A stretch of DNA of 64,000 bases from Pseudarthrobacter sp. C4D7 (lineage in GTDB: Bacteria > Actinomycetota > Actinomycetes > Actinomycetales > Micrococcaceae), in the NCBI RefSeq assembly GCF_013359725.1, contig NZ_JABFMW010000011.1:1-64000 (forward strand), given 5' to 3'. This document shows positions 45,118 to 54,677 of the stretch, in pieces. A program made the translations under genes and the position numbers. The notes under the pieces were generated by a model. The model had not been told where the DNA came from, did not search any database, and saw nothing but the letters and a program-made list of their open reading frames with translations. How positions within the stretch are numbered: the first letter of the stretch is position 1; each line of letters opens with the position of its first letter.

Positions 45118-46770
45118 ATGGCTAGCCGCGCGGGCACAGTTGCCCAACCCCAGGACCTTGTTGACATCACTGCGCTCCTTGACGCGTATTACGACATCGC
45201 GCCGGACCTCAGTGATCCCGGCCAGCGTGTGGTGTTCGGAACATCCGGGCACCGGGGATCCAGCCTCAAGGCCTCCTTCAATGAGCCGCACATCGTGGCC
45301 ATCACCCAGGCCATCGTGGAGTACCGCGCGGCGCAGGGCGTCACGGGCCCGCTGTTCCTCGCCAAGGACACCCACGCACTGAGTGAGCCGGCCCAGAACT
45401 CGGCCCTTGAGGTCCTCGCCGCCAACGGCGTCCAGGTGCTGGTGGATGCCCGGCACGGCTACACCCCTACGCCGGCACTGAGCCATGCCATCCTCACGTA
45501 CAACCGCCAGGCGGCGCCCGGCGCACCGCAGGCTGACGGCATTGTGGTGACGCCCAGCCACAACCCCCCTGCCGACGGCGGTTTCAAGTACAACCCCCCG
45601 CACGGCGGACCGGCCGACTCGGACGCCACGGGGTGGATCGCCAACCGCGCCAATGAGCTGCTGGAAAACGGCCTGCGGGGCGTGAAGCGGATTCCGCTGG
45701 CCGACGCGCAGTCCGCGGACACCACCGGCAAGTTCGACTTCCTCTCCAGCTACGTGGACGACCTTCCGTCCGTCCTGAACCTGGACGCCATCCGCGAGGC
45801 CGGTGTACGGATCGGCGCAGACCCCATGGGTGGCGCCTCTGTTGACTACTGGGGCGAGATCGCCGAACGCCACCACCTGGACCTGACCGTGGTGAACCCC
45901 ACGGTGGATCCGCAGTGGGCATTCATGACCCTGGACTGGGACGAGAAGATCCGCATGGACTGCTCCTCGCCGTCCGCCATGGCTTCGCTGATCCAGCGGA
46001 TGTCCGCCGGCGGATCCACCTTCGACATCGCCACCGGCAATGACGCCGACGCAGACCGCCACGGCATCGTCACCCCGGATGGCGGGCTGATGAACCCCAA
46101 CCACTACCTCGCCGTGGCCATCGACTACCTGTACCGCAACCGCAGCGGCTGGAACCCGGCCTCGGTGGTGGGCAAGACCCTGGTCTCCTCCTCGATCATC
46201 GACCGAGTGGCGGAGAGCCTGGGCCGCAAGCTCGTGGAGGTCCCGGTGGGCTTCAAGTGGTTCGTCCCCGGCCTGCTGTCCGGCGAAGGCGCATTCGGCG
46301 GCGAGGAGTCCGCCGGCGCCTCCTTCAACAAGCTGGACGGCAGCGTGTGGACCACGGACAAGGACGGCATCCTGCTGGCCCTGCTGGCGTCCGAGATCAC
46401 CGCCGTCACGGGCAAGTCCCCGTCGCAGCTCTATAAGGGCCTGACCGACCAGTTCGGGGCACCGGTCTACGCCCGGATCGACGCCGCCGCCACGCGTGAG
46501 CAGAAGGCGAAGCTGGGCAAGCTCTCCGCCGCGGACGTCACTGCCACGTCGCTGGCCGGCGAAGAGATCACAGCCAAGCTCACCGAGGCTCCCGGAAACG
46601 GCGCCCCCATCGGCGGCCTGAAGGTGGTCACCGAGAACGCCTGGTTCGCCGCCAGGCCGTCCGGCACCGAGGACGTGTACAAGATCTACGCCGAGTCCTT
46701 CAAGGGCGAGGAACACCTGAAGCAGGTCCAGGCAGAGGCAAAGGCGCTGGTGGACAGCGTCATCGCCTAG
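45118..46770 (+). CDS. pgm: Phosphoglucomutase (alpha-D-glucose-specific)
   Basis: The 550-residue enzyme interconverts glucose 1-phosphate and glucose 6-phosphate. The active-site Ser lies in VVTPSHNPP, metal-binding Asps in [10 protein letters not shown], the sugar loop in [10 protein letters not shown] and the phosphate loop in [16 protein letters not shown]. The N-terminal segment [12 protein letters not shown] is typical. ATG 45118 is chosen; an upstream in-frame start at 45037 would make a Trp/His-rich leader not seen in the family. Its stop overlaps the convergent 2H gene by 11 bp. Confidence 0.97.
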   Translation: MASRAGTVAQPQDLVDITALLDAYYDIAPDLSDPGQRVVFGTSGHRGSSLKASFNEPHIVAITQAIVEYRAAQGVTGPLFLAKDTHALSEPAQNSALEVLAANGVQVLVDARHGYTPTPALSHAILTYNRQAAPGAPQADGIVVTPSHNPPADGGFKYNPPHGGPADSDATGWIANRANELLENGLRGVKRIPLADAQSADTTGKFDFLSSYVDDLPSVLNLDAIREAGVRIGADPMGGASVDYWGEIAERHHLDLTVVNPTVDPQWAFMTLDWDEKIRMDCSSPSAMASLIQRMSAGGSTFDIATGNDADADRHGIVTPDGGLMNPNHYLAVAIDYLYRNRSGWNPASVVGKTLVSSSIIDRVAESLGRKLVEVPVGFKWFVPGLLSGEGAFGGEESAGASFNKLDGSVWTTDKDGILLALLASEITAVTGKSPSQLYKGLTDQFGAPVYARIDAAATREQKAKLGKLSAADVTATSLAGEEITAKLTEAPGNGAPIGGLKVVTENAWFAARPSGTEDVYKIYAESFKGEEHLKQVQAEAKALVDSVIA

Positions 46771-47320
46771 CTTTCACCTTCGCGGCTCCACAGCCGGAGG
46801 CGCGCCTGATGGCGTGGTCGCCACCGGGAGCCATGTCCACCAGGGCGACGCGGTCAAGCACGACGGCGTCGCCCGGGTGGAGGCGCTTGCCACCGTGGTG
46901 TGAGACGTGGGGACGGTATCCGGCGAGGGTGTGGGCGGGTGTCAGGATTCTTCCGTCCACGCTGCCGACCACGGCAACCAGCTGCCCGTGCAGCCCCTGC
47001 AGGTCCTGCTGGGGCTCGATGAGGCTGACAGGCACCGAACCGTTGCGCCCGAACGCGGCGTCCTCCCCTAACCTGAGCGCGGCACCCAGCGCTGCGGCTG
47101 CCGGGGCGTCCGCGAGCGCGGCGATGCGTTCGGCGGTGTCCGCGGCGTCCCTGGTGCCGGTGCCGGTGCCGGTGGCGCCGGTGGTGGCGGCAGCGCCGGC
47201 GTCGTACCGCAGGTCAAACCGCACCAGCGTAATGTGCAGCGGCCAGTCCGCCCGCGGGAATACCTGGCCTTCGGCCACGGGCTCGACAAAGGCCACGAAA
47301 ATCAGGTTCCGGGTCGGCAT
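46760..47320 (-). CDS. 2H phosphoesterase/2'-5' RNA ligase-like protein
   Basis: The 186-residue protein has two HxT/S motifs spaced as in 2H enzymes: HITL in [12 protein letters not shown] and HVSH in [12 protein letters not shown] low-complexity Thr/Gly/Ala stretch (about residues 40-60) from a repeated GGTGCC pattern lies between them. ATG 47320 opens at [11 protein letters not shown]. The family hydrolyses or ligates 2',3'-cyclic or 2'-5' phosphodiesters; the substrate is unknown. It converges with pgm. Confidence 0.8.
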   Translation of the reverse strand: MPTRNLIFVAFVEPVAEGQVFPRADWPLHITLVRFDLRYDAGAAATTGATGTGTGTRDAADTAERIAALADAPAAAALGAALRLGEDAAFGRNGSVPVSLIEPQQDLQGLHGQLVAVVGSVDGRILTPAHTLAGYRPHVSHHGGKRLHPGDAVVLDRVALVDMAPGGDHAIRRASGCGAAKVKARR

Positions 47321-47345
47321 GCCCCAGTCTCCCACCCGCCCCATT

Positions 47346-47508
47346 AAACCCGCGCTCACCTCTGGCAATGAACGTTCAAACGCCCGCTCACGTCTGACCG
47401 AAAAACAGCAAACGCCCGCTCACCATGGTGAGCGGGCGTTTGCTGAAAGGACGCCAAAAGTGAGCGGGCGTTCGGGAAAAAGACGCCAAACTTGAGCGGA
47501 CGTTGAGG
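47346..47508. repeat. Mirrored 32-bp-period repeat array
   Basis: A motif AACGCCCGCTCAC occurs three times on one side (aligned starts 47346, 47378, 47410; the first is degenerate). Its reverse complement occurs three times on the other (starts 47428, 47460, 47492; the last is degenerate). Spacing is exactly 32 bp within each side. The two inner copies form a perfect 40-bp palindrome (47406-47445) centred on CCATGG. The spacer GACGCCAAA recurs after each right-hand motif. It fills the gap between the 2H gene and the nitroreductase gene and resembles a mobile or recombining intergenic repeat rather than CRISPR. Confidence 0.92.
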
Positions 47509-47509
47509 A

Positions 47510-48115
47510 CTAGACGGTGCGGACAGCCTCGCCGTAGGAGTACTTGGGCTTGGCTTCGCCCCAGGCATCCGCGCCGGGCCGGCCGATGTTGACCACCATG
47601 AAGCTCTTCTGGTCGCCGGCCGGGAAGAAGGCGGCGTCGATCGCGGCGAAGTCCGCGCCCGTCATGGGGCCGGCGGCGAAACCGAGCGAGCGGACGGCCA
47701 GCATGAAGTAGCCGGCCTGCAGGTGGGCGTTGTTGTTGCCCGTGGCTGCGGCGAGGGCCGGATCGGCGTCGTACATGGCCTTGGGGGCGTTGTAACCGGG
47801 GAGGAAGCTGTCCCACTTTCCGGCCCAGTCAGTGTCGTAGCTGAGGATGGCCACGAGCGGCGCGGACGCCGTCTTGGCCTGGTTGCCGCGGGACATGGCA
47901 TCCACCAGGGTGGCGCGGGCCTCTGCGGAGCGGACGTAGGTGACGCGCAGCGGCTGGGAATTGAAGGCAGTGGGGCCGAACTTGGTGAGTTCGTAGATGG
48001 CCTGGGCCTGTTCCTCGGTTACCTCGCCGGTGAAGGTGTTGGCGGTGCGGGCCTGGGCGAAGATGGCGTCCACGGCTGCTGAATCGATAACCGCTTCTTC
48101 GTGGGCAATAGTCAT
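47510..48115 (-). CDS. RutE-like nitroreductase (malonic semialdehyde reductase)
   Basis: The 201-residue flavin reductase of the nitroreductase family (RutE/HadB branch) has the FMN-binding start FAQARTANTFTGEVTEEQ, YELTKFGPTAFNSQPLRV and GNNNAHLQAGYFMLAVRSLGF. RutE reduces malonic semialdehyde to 3-hydroxypropionate in uracil breakdown. ATG 48115 is used because AAAGG stands eight bases upstream; ATG 48121 is two codons earlier. It diverges from an NCS2 uracil permease, which supports a pyrimidine role, although other rut genes are absent here. Confidence 0.9.
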   Translation of the reverse strand: MTIAHEEAVIDSAAVDAIFAQARTANTFTGEVTEEQAQAIYELTKFGPTAFNSQPLRVTYVRSAEARATLVDAMSRGNQAKTASAPLVAILSYDTDWAGKWDSFLPGYNAPKAMYDADPALAAATGNNNAHLQAGYFMLAVRSLGFAAGPMTGADFAAIDAAFFPAGDQKSFMVVNIGRPGADAWGEAKPKYSYGEAVRTV

Positions 48116-48166
48116 TGGCATACCTTTCGCTGCGCCGCCCGCCTGCCGGGGAGGCCTTTGTTGCTT

Positions 48167-48181
48167 TCTATAGTTGCAACT
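48167..48181 (-). promoter_or_regulatory. Promoter/operator candidate for the RutE-like gene
   Basis: On the minus strand, a -10-like TATAGA (48172-48167) abuts the perfect palindrome AGTTGCAACT (48172-48181), itself preceded by a related half site AACTTGA. This is in the style of MarR/HxlR-type sites. It lies about 52 bp from the start of the reductase gene. Confidence 0.5.
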
Positions 48182-48315
48182 TCAAGTTCCTTCGCCCTCT
48201 TCCCGTGACGCCAGGTGACCTTGGCCACAGCGGGCGCCCTGGAATTACTTGGCGGTATTCTGGATCGAGTTGATCTCCGCCCCTCCGCGGCACCCCCTGA
48301 AAGGCATTCCTTCCC

Positions 48316-49668
48316 ATGAGCATGCTCGGAATCAAATGGAAGCTGCACGGCACCGGCAAAACCATCAAGCCCGGCCAGGTGGTGGCCCCCGACGAGCGGC
48401 TGGCGTGGCCCCTGACCATCGGCGTGGGCATGCAGCACGTGGTAGCCATGTTCGGCGCCACCTTCCTGGTCCCCATCATCACCGGGATGCCGCCCGCCAC
48501 CACCCTGTTCTTCTCCGGCATCGGCACACTTCTGTTCCTGGTCCTCACCAAAGGCCGGGTGCCCAGCTACCTTGGCTCAAGCTTCGCATTCATCGCCCCC
48601 ATCACGGCCTCGCAGGCGCAGTTCGGGATTCCCGGCGCGCTGGGCGGCGTGGTCCTGGCCGGTGCCACCCTGGCCCTGGTGGGTGCGGTGGTGCAAAAGT
48701 TTGGTGCCGGCTGGATCAACCGGCTAATGCCACCCATCGTCACCGGTGCCATCGTGGCGCTGATCGGCCTGAACCTGGCCCCCGCCGCAAAGCAGAACTT
48801 CGACGCCGCCCCCATCACCGCCCTGGTCACCCTGGTCACCATCATCCTGGTCAGCGTCCTGTTCCGCGGCATCCTGGGCCGGCTCAGCATCCTGGTGGGC
48901 GTGGTGGTGGGCTACGTGGTGGCCATGTTCCGTGGTGAGGTGACGTACGACAAGATGGACGCCGCAGCCTGGATCGGCCTGCCGCACTTCCAGACCCCCG
49001 AGTTCCATATCGGCGTCCTGGGCCTGTTCGTCCCTGTGGTCCTGGTGCTGGTGGCGGAGAACATCGGCCACGTGAAGTCGGTTGCCGCCATGACGGGCCA
49101 GAACCTCGACGGCGTCTCCGGGCGCGCCCTGATGGCCGACGGTGCAGCCACGGTCCTGGCCGGCTTCGGCGGCGGCTCCGGCACCACCACCTACGCGGAA
49201 AACATCGGTGTCATGGCCGCCACCAAGGTGTATTCGACGGCGGCCTACTGGGTTGCGGGCATGTTCGCCATCCTGTTGAGCTTCTCGCCGAAGTTCGGCG
49301 AACTGATTGCCACCGTCCCGGCCGGCGTGCTGGGCGGCGCCGCCACCATGCTGTACGGCATGATCGGCATCCTGGGCGTCAAAATCTGGGTACAGAGCAA
49401 GGTGAACTTCTCCAACCCCGTCAACCTGACCACGGCCGCAGTCGCCCTGATCATCGGCATCGCCGACTACACCTGGACCATCGGAGACCTGAAGTTCACC
49501 GGCATTGCCCTGGGTTCCGCGGCCGCACTGGTGATTTACCACGGCATGAAGGCCATCGCGAAGGCCCGTGGAACGGTGGCCGAGCCTGAAACGGAACCGG
49601 GCGTGCTGCCTCCTGCGGTGAAGTCGGCGCTGAACGCCGCATCGAAGCGGTCGCCGAAGAAGCGCTGA
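48316..49668 (+). CDS. Uracil-xanthine permease (NCS2, UraA/RutG-like)
   Basis: The 450-residue protein of the nucleobase-ascorbate transporter family has 14 predicted helices. Signatures are GVGMQHVVAMFGATFLVPII, GRVPSYLGSSFAFIAPI, VLVLVAENIGHVKSVAAMTG (with the substrate-site Glu) and GGSGTTTYAENIGVMAATKVY. UraA-type members import uracil with protons. It diverges from the RutE-like reductase, and the pair suggests pyrimidine uptake and use. AAAGG precedes the ATG. Confidence 0.94.
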   Translation: MSMLGIKWKLHGTGKTIKPGQVVAPDERLAWPLTIGVGMQHVVAMFGATFLVPIITGMPPATTLFFSGIGTLLFLVLTKGRVPSYLGSSFAFIAPITASQAQFGIPGALGGVVLAGATLALVGAVVQKFGAGWINRLMPPIVTGAIVALIGLNLAPAAKQNFDAAPITALVTLVTIILVSVLFRGILGRLSILVGVVVGYVVAMFRGEVTYDKMDAAAWIGLPHFQTPEFHIGVLGLFVPVVLVLVAENIGHVKSVAAMTGQNLDGVSGRALMADGAATVLAGFGGGSGTTTYAENIGVMAATKVYSTAAYWVAGMFAILLSFSPKFGELIATVPAGVLGGAATMLYGMIGILGVKIWVQSKVNFSNPVNLTTAAVALIIGIADYTWTIGDLKFTGIALGSAAALVIYHGMKAIAKARGTVAEPETEPGVLPPAVKSALNAASKRSPKKR

Positions 49669-49745
49669 GCCTGCGCACGTCGGGGCAGCCCGGAAGGGCC
49701 CCGGTGTAGGTTGGAAGGACGTCAAGCACTACGTTCGGGGGATCC

Positions 49746-50213
49746 ATGCTTGAGAGTTTCATGCGCCTGCCGCGGCCAACACCGCCGGCGAACCACCGCG
49801 ACGTCCAACAGTCCGACCTGCCGCCGGAGCAGATCCGCGCCCTGGACCCGGTGCCCAAAGGCCGCCTGGCGGCCTGCGTTATCGCCTTCCTTCTGGGCTG
49901 CTGGATGCTTGCAGTACCCGTGGCGCTCATTGACCAGCTCAAGGACGCACCCGGGCCGGGGGCTGCCATCGTTTCCGGAATCGTCGCCGCCCTGGGCGTG
50001 GCCACAGCCGGCGTCGCAGGGTTCCTGTTCTTCAACGCCCGGGACCGCCGCAGGCCATGGTCCGTAGTGCTCATCGGCGCCCTGGCCGGATCTGTCATTG
50101 CCGCAGGGCTGTCAGTGTTCCAGCCCGGATACGGCCTGCTGCTGGCAGCCCCGGCCGTCCTGGCGGGCGTCCCTGCACTCGTTGTGATGGCCAGGGACGC
50201 CCGCCGTCCCTGA
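49746..50213 (+). CDS. Hypothetical membrane protein
   Basis: The protein has 155 residues. A polar, Pro-rich N-terminal region of about 45 residues precedes four hydrophobic segments: LAACVIAFLLGCWMLAVPVAL, AAIVSGIVAALGVATAGVAGF, WSVVLIGALAGSVIAAGLSVF and GLLLAAPAVLAGVPALVVM. It ends with a short basic tail. A GGGGG precedes the ATG at 49746. I recognise no domain. It lies 77 bp after the uracil permease in the same direction and may be co-transcribed with it. Confidence 0.8.
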   Translation: MLESFMRLPRPTPPANHRDVQQSDLPPEQIRALDPVPKGRLAACVIAFLLGCWMLAVPVALIDQLKDAPGPGAAIVSGIVAALGVATAGVAGFLFFNARDRRRPWSVVLIGALAGSVIAAGLSVFQPGYGLLLAAPAVLAGVPALVVMARDARRP

Positions 50214-50261
50214 ATTCGATCCGCCTTCCGGCGCCACGGCAGGCACGGCAGGCACGGACAC

Positions 50262-51167
50262 CTACGCTGCCTGCCCCTCCGGCGCAGGACCGCCGGACAC
50301 TCCAGGCTGCAGGTCCGCACCAGGGTGGCCGGGCGGGAACGGTCCAGGCCGGCCAAGCCCAAACACAGGCTCCGGCAGCGGCCGCTTGGCCGCGAGTCCG
50401 TCCAATTGGCGGGGACGCAACTGCTTGAGCACCCAGGGAACAAAATACTGGCGCGCCCAGACCAGGTCTTCAGCCCGGGCCTGCGTCCACCCATGGGCCG
50501 GGAGCGGTCGCGGCTGGTGCGGTTTTAGCGCATGCGCCACCCCCAACGCGTCAAGGGTGGCCACGGCCACGGAATGGTGCCCCAGCGGGGACAGATGCAG
50601 CCGGTCAGGATCCCACATCAGCGCGTGCTGAAGCTCCGGCAGGCACCAGAGGTCCACCATGATGGCGTGGTGCCGCGCCCCGATGCTGTGCAGGTGCTCG
50701 TTGTAGACCGCCACGCGTCCGCGGATCTTGCCGAAGACAGGCGTTTCGCCCCAGTCGGGACCTGCGTAGAGCAGCACGGTGGCACCGGTGGCTGCCAGGA
50801 TGCCGACAGCCTCGTCGATCTTTTCCGCCAGCTTGTCCGGATCGCCATGGCGGAACACGATGTCGTTGCCGCCGCCGGACATCGCAATAAGGTCCGGTTT
50901 CAGGGCCAGGGCCGGCTCCAACTGCACGTCGAGGATCTCCTTCAGCAGCATGCCGCGGATGGCCAGGTTGGCGTAGGCGAAGTCCGGCTGGCTGCCCGCG
51001 AGTTCCTCAGCTACCCGGTCGGCCCAGCCACGGAGACCGCCCAGGCTACCCGGCTCGGGATCGCCGATGCCCTCGGTGTAGGAATCCCCCAGGGCAACGA
51101 ACCGGTGCCAGGGATGCCTGGCGGGTCCTCCTGCAGCAGAGCGAAGCTCCTGCTTCCCCATAGTCAT
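50262..51167 (-). CDS. SGNH/GDSL hydrolase
   Basis: The 301-residue esterase-type hydrolase has the GDSYTEG nucleophile block (ALGDSYTEGIGDPE), the oxyanion Gly, the Asn in SGGGNDIVFRH and the catalytic Asp/His in LHLSPLGHHSVA. There is no signal peptide, so it is probably cytoplasmic. A Pro/Gly-rich tail of about 40 residues follows the fold. Its ATG overlaps the stop of the GAF-ANTAR gene by 4 bp (ATGA), so they are co-translated; why a hydrolase pairs with an RNA-binding regulator is unclear. Confidence 0.92.
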   Translation of the reverse strand: MTMGKQELRSAAGGPARHPWHRFVALGDSYTEGIGDPEPGSLGGLRGWADRVAEELAGSQPDFAYANLAIRGMLLKEILDVQLEPALALKPDLIAMSGGGNDIVFRHGDPDKLAEKIDEAVGILAATGATVLLYAGPDWGETPVFGKIRGRVAVYNEHLHSIGARHHAIMVDLWCLPELQHALMWDPDRLHLSPLGHHSVAVATLDALGVAHALKPHQPRPLPAHGWTQARAEDLVWARQYFVPWVLKQLRPRQLDGLAAKRPLPEPVFGLGRPGPFPPGHPGADLQPGVSGGPAPEGQAA

Positions 51168-52048
51168 GCCGTCCTCCCTTCCGCCGCCGGCGGGGGTTCC
51201 TTCCCCGCTGCAGCATCCTTCCGGGGCGACGTTCCGGCTGGAAAGTCCCGCCCCGCCGCCGACGGCCGCGGAAGTTCCGCCACGCCGTCGTACGCTTCCG
51301 GCCGCCGGCCTGAAACCGGCGCCGCGCCACGGTCCATGCCGCTGGGCGCCACCACGTTCAGCGCCGCATCCCGCAGGTCCACCTCATGGTGCAGCGCCTG
51401 GGTCTGCAGGAAGCGCAGCGCGCCCTCCCTGCTGAGTCCGTATTCGTTCATGAGGCTGCGCACCGCCAGGTCCACCAGGACCAGGGAACTTTGGACGACG
51501 GCGAGCCCGGCCGTCGCTTCGGCGCGTTCGGCAGTCCGGACTACCACGCGGAGCGCACGGGACACCTGCCGCGCGTAGCTCTGTCCCCGCACCAGGTCAT
51601 CGCTGGTGAAGGCATGCGGGAACGCTGCGTAGAGGGTGATGGCCGCGCTGGTGGCGCCTTCGGTAAGGATGGGGACGGAGAGCAGGGACTGCACGCCGTG
51701 GAGGGCGGCGGCGCTGGAATACCCGGGCCAGCGCCGGTCCCGCCCCAGGTCGGAGAGCAGGACGAATTCCCCGGTGCGCACGGCTTCCATGACCGGGCCG
51801 TCCGCAAACGAGCACTGTTCGCGGTCCGCTTCACGCGCCTGCTCCGTGCTGGCCGCGAGGGTGCGCGCCTTGCCCAGGCGGAAGAGGGTGGCCGCCCAGC
51901 CGATGCTGCGGCGCTCACCTTTGATGCCCGTCATGAGGTCACGGGTGACGTCCCAGAGGAAGTCTTCGACATCCTTGCTGTCGAAAACCGGCTCCGGCGT
52001 AACTGGAAGCGGTCCCCAGCCAACCTGCCCCGTAGGATCAGCGGCCAT
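51164..52048 (-). CDS. GAF and ANTAR domain transcription antiterminator-type regulator
   Basis: The protein has 294 residues. A GAF sensor domain (residues 25-165, with [23 protein letters not shown]) is followed by an ANTAR RNA-binding segment ([20 protein letters not shown] and [19 protein letters not shown]). A Pro/Arg-rich tail of about 60 residues ends it. ANTAR proteins bind RNA hairpins to prevent termination, here probably on ligand or light/redox input. No two-hairpin ANTAR target was recognised in the window. It shares an operon with the SGNH hydrolase. Confidence 0.9.
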   Translation of the reverse strand: MAADPTGQVGWGPLPVTPEPVFDSKDVEDFLWDVTRDLMTGIKGERRSIGWAATLFRLGKARTLAASTEQAREADREQCSFADGPVMEAVRTGEFVLLSDLGRDRRWPGYSSAAALHGVQSLLSVPILTEGATSAAITLYAAFPHAFTSDDLVRGQSYARQVSRALRVVVRTAERAEATAGLAVVQSSLVLVDLAVRSLMNEYGLSREGALRFLQTQALHHEVDLRDAALNVVAPSGMDRGAAPVSGRRPEAYDGVAELPRPSAAGRDFPAGTSPRKDAAAGKEPPPAAEGRTA

Positions 52049-52324
52049 GTTCCAGTCCTGCCATCAGCGCTTCGGCCCACTGCAAAACCTTTGCTCCAAG
52101 AATACGGCCCGGCGGTCCGCCGGTGGGGAAAACCGGCAAAAGAGGGGGGATTCATCCGCTTAGGGAGGAGCGGCGCGCCGGTCTACCTTCCGGCGGCTCT
52201 GCCGGGCAGTAGCATCGGGAGGGGGAACACCGAATACTCCCTGCTCGCTTGGGTACCTGACCCTGGGCAAGGGGTCCAGGTGCATCCATGCCAGCACGGA
52301 AACGAGCAATGGAAAGAGGAGCTT

Positions 52325-54604
52325 ATGCGGGAGCCGGACACCAGCGAGCGTACTTCAGAAGCGGATGCAGCAGCGGATGCCAGCGCGGAAGTGGAAGAGG
52401 ACGCTGCTGAGCCGTCACCGGAACTGGAGGTCACCTTCGACGAGCAGTTCTTCGCGGCCCGGCCCAAGGCATTGCGGCCCATCGCCCGCCGGCGGCAGTT
52501 CGTCGGCAGCAGGCCGTCCTTCGAATTCGATGGGCGGAATGCAGCGTACGTCGAGTGGCTCCGCAACCAGGCCATGCTGGGCGATGCCAATACCCTGGCA
52601 CGGCAGTTGTCCGGCCAGGCCAGCATGTGGCAGAACTCGTACGCGCACCCCAACCCCCGGGCCGCCGTCGAACGCGCCTCTGTGTGGTTCACCGCCTACC
52701 CGCTGTCCTTCATCACCCGGACCGGCCAGTCCTTCCTCTCCGCCCTGGGCGACCCCGAAATGTGGAAGGCGTTCCGCGAAATCGGGATCCGCGGAATCCA
52801 CACCGGGCCGGTGAAACTTGCCGGCGGCATCAGCGGCTGGTCCCACACCCCCAGCGTGGACGGGCACTTTGACCGCATCAGCATGGCGATCGACCCCGTC
52901 TTTGGCACCGAAGAAGAGTTCCGCAGCATGTGCGAGGTGGCCGCCGCACACGACGGCACCGTGATTGACGACATCGTCCCCGGCCACACAGGCAAAGGTG
53001 CGGACTTCCGCCTGGCCGAGATGAACTTCCGCGACTACCCGGGCATCTACCACATGGTGGACATTCCGGAAGAGGACTGGAACCTGCTCCCGGACGTCCC
53101 GGAGGGCGCGGATTCTGTCAACCTCAGCCCCGATTCGGAGCAGGCGCTGCAGAAGGCCGGCTACATCATCGGCAGGCTGCAGCGGGTTATCTTCTATGAA
53201 CCCGGCGTCAAGGAAACCAACTGGAGTGCCACGCGGCCCATCGTGGACACCACCGGCAAGACCCGCCGCTGGGTCTACCTGCACTACTTCAAGGCCGGCC
53301 AGCCCTCCATCAACTGGCTTGACCCCACCTTCGCCGGCATGCGCCTGGTGGTGGGCGACGCGCTGCACTCGCTGGTGGACCTTGGTACGGGGGCGCTGCG
53401 CCTCGATGCCAATGGCTTCCTGGGCGTGGAAAAGAGCGCGGAGGAGCAGCCCGGCTGGTCCGAGGGCCACCCGCTGTCCGAGGCCGCCAACCAGCTCATC
53501 GGCTCCATGATCCGCAAGGTGGGCGGGTTCTCCTTCCAGGAGCTGAACCTGACCATTGACGACATCAAGGCCACCTCTGAATCAGGCCCGGACCTTTCCT
53601 ACGACTTCATCACCCGGCCGGCGTACCACTACGCCCTGGTCACCGCGGACACGGAGTTCCTGCGCCTGACCCTGCGCCTGTCCATGGAAATCGGGGTGGA
53701 CCAGGCCTCGCTGGTGCACGCCCTGCAGAACCATGACGAACTCACCTACGAGCTGCTGCACTTCGCCGCCGGGCACCGGGACGAAATGTTCGAGCTCAAC
53801 GGCGAGGAACTGACCGGCGCCCAGCTGGCCGAAAACGTGCAGCAGACCCTGCGGGACCGGCTCACCGGCGAAAACGCGCCCTACAACGCCGTGTTCACCA
53901 CCAACGGCATCGCCTGCACCACGGTCAGCTTCATCATGGCGGCCCTGGGAATCAAGGACCCGGCCACCGTCACCCCGGAGCAGGAGGGGCAGATCCGGGA
54001 CGTCCACCTGCTGCTGGCCATGTACAACGCCCTGCAGCCCGGCGTCTTCGCCCTGTCCGGCTGGGACCTCACCGGCATCATGGCCCTGGACCGCAGCAGC
54101 GTCGGCGAGCTCACCTCCCAGGGTGACACGCGCTGGATCAACCGCGGCGCGCACGACCTCATGGGGACCAGCCCGGACGCCACCAATTCGTCGGCCGGGA
54201 TGCCCCGGGCCCGCAGCCTGTACGGCTCATTGCCGGACCAGCTGCAGGACCAGGACTCGTTCGCCCGGCGCCTCCAGCGGATCCTGGCCGTGCGTGAGGA
54301 CAACGGGATTGCCACCGGCACCCTGCTGGACGTGCCCGAGGTCTCCAACCGCGCCGCGCTGGTGCTGGTGAACCGGCTGGCGGACGGGGCCCTGCAGGTG
54401 ACTGCCCTGAACTTCTCCGGGCAGGACATCGCCGGCAGCATCCAGTCCAACGAGCTGCCCTCCGGCGCCAACGTCCAGGACCTGTTCAGCGGGGAAACCG
54501 TGGGGCAGGTGGATGACCTGCACAGCTTCTTCCTGGAACTGCCGGCCTACGGCGGTACCGCCCTGCTCTTGACCGAGGCTCCGGAGCCGGAAGAGGAAGC
54601 CTAG
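52325..54604 (+). CDS. GH13 alpha-glucan enzyme (trehalose synthase/maltosyltransferase-like)
   Basis: The protein has 759 residues. The N-terminal 40 residues are acidic and Ala-rich. An alpha-amylase barrel follows, with the catalytic triad Asp361 in [10 protein letters not shown], Glu406 in FQELNLTID and Asp471 in [25 protein letters not shown] takes the place of the usual substrate-binding loop. A beta-sandwich domain ends the protein. ATG 52325 has GAGGAG upstream; the longer open frame from 51386 runs antisense to the GAF gene. Resemblance to trehalose synthases is noted, but the length exceeds the usual 600 residues and the reaction is not established. It stands alone, 276 bp from the divergent GAF gene. 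Confidence 0.88.
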   Translation: MREPDTSERTSEADAAADASAEVEEDAAEPSPELEVTFDEQFFAARPKALRPIARRRQFVGSRPSFEFDGRNAAYVEWLRNQAMLGDANTLARQLSGQASMWQNSYAHPNPRAAVERASVWFTAYPLSFITRTGQSFLSALGDPEMWKAFREIGIRGIHTGPVKLAGGISGWSHTPSVDGHFDRISMAIDPVFGTEEEFRSMCEVAAAHDGTVIDDIVPGHTGKGADFRLAEMNFRDYPGIYHMVDIPEEDWNLLPDVPEGADSVNLSPDSEQALQKAGYIIGRLQRVIFYEPGVKETNWSATRPIVDTTGKTRRWVYLHYFKAGQPSINWLDPTFAGMRLVVGDALHSLVDLGTGALRLDANGFLGVEKSAEEQPGWSEGHPLSEAANQLIGSMIRKVGGFSFQELNLTIDDIKATSESGPDLSYDFITRPAYHYALVTADTEFLRLTLRLSMEIGVDQASLVHALQNHDELTYELLHFAAGHRDEMFELNGEELTGAQLAENVQQTLRDRLTGENAPYNAVFTTNGIACTTVSFIMAALGIKDPATVTPEQEGQIRDVHLLLAMYNALQPGVFALSGWDLTGIMALDRSSVGELTSQGDTRWINRGAHDLMGTSPDATNSSAGMPRARSLYGSLPDQLQDQDSFARRLQRILAVREDNGIATGTLLDVPEVSNRAALVLVNRLADGALQVTALNFSGQDIAGSIQSNELPSGANVQDLFSGETVGQVDDLHSFFLELPAYGGTALLLTEAPEPEEEA

Positions 54605-54613
54605 AACCGCCGT

Positions 54614-54648
54614 CCGGGTGGGGCCGGAAGGACTCTGGCCCCACCCGG
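54614..54648. terminator. Bidirectional terminator between GH13 and ROK genes
   Basis: A perfect 12-bp stem (54614-54625 with 54637-54648) has an 11-base loop. It lies between the convergent GH13 gene (stop 54604) and ROK gene (stop 54659). There is no T-tract. Confidence 0.75.
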
Positions 54649-54677
54649 CAATGGCGCCTCACCCGGCAATGGCGCCT
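54642..54677. repeat. 18-bp tandem duplication at the end of the ROK gene
   Basis: CACCCGGCAATGGCGCCT occurs twice in direct tandem (54642-54659, 54660-54677). On the minus strand the second copy codes the last residues and stop of the ROK protein (GAIAG then TGA). The first copy lies just past the stop. Confidence 0.92.

Noticed and set aside
45055..46716. 553-codon minus-strand frame across pgm
   Set aside because: Antisense shadow of pgm.
47346..47508. CRISPR array
   Set aside because: Repeats are short, face in both directions about a palindrome, the intervening segments are themselves related, and no cas gene is present.
51386..52324. Long N-terminal extension of the GH13 frame
   Set aside because: It lies antisense to the GAF-ANTAR gene. 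The ATG at 52325 has a good ribosome-binding site and begins the recognisable protein.
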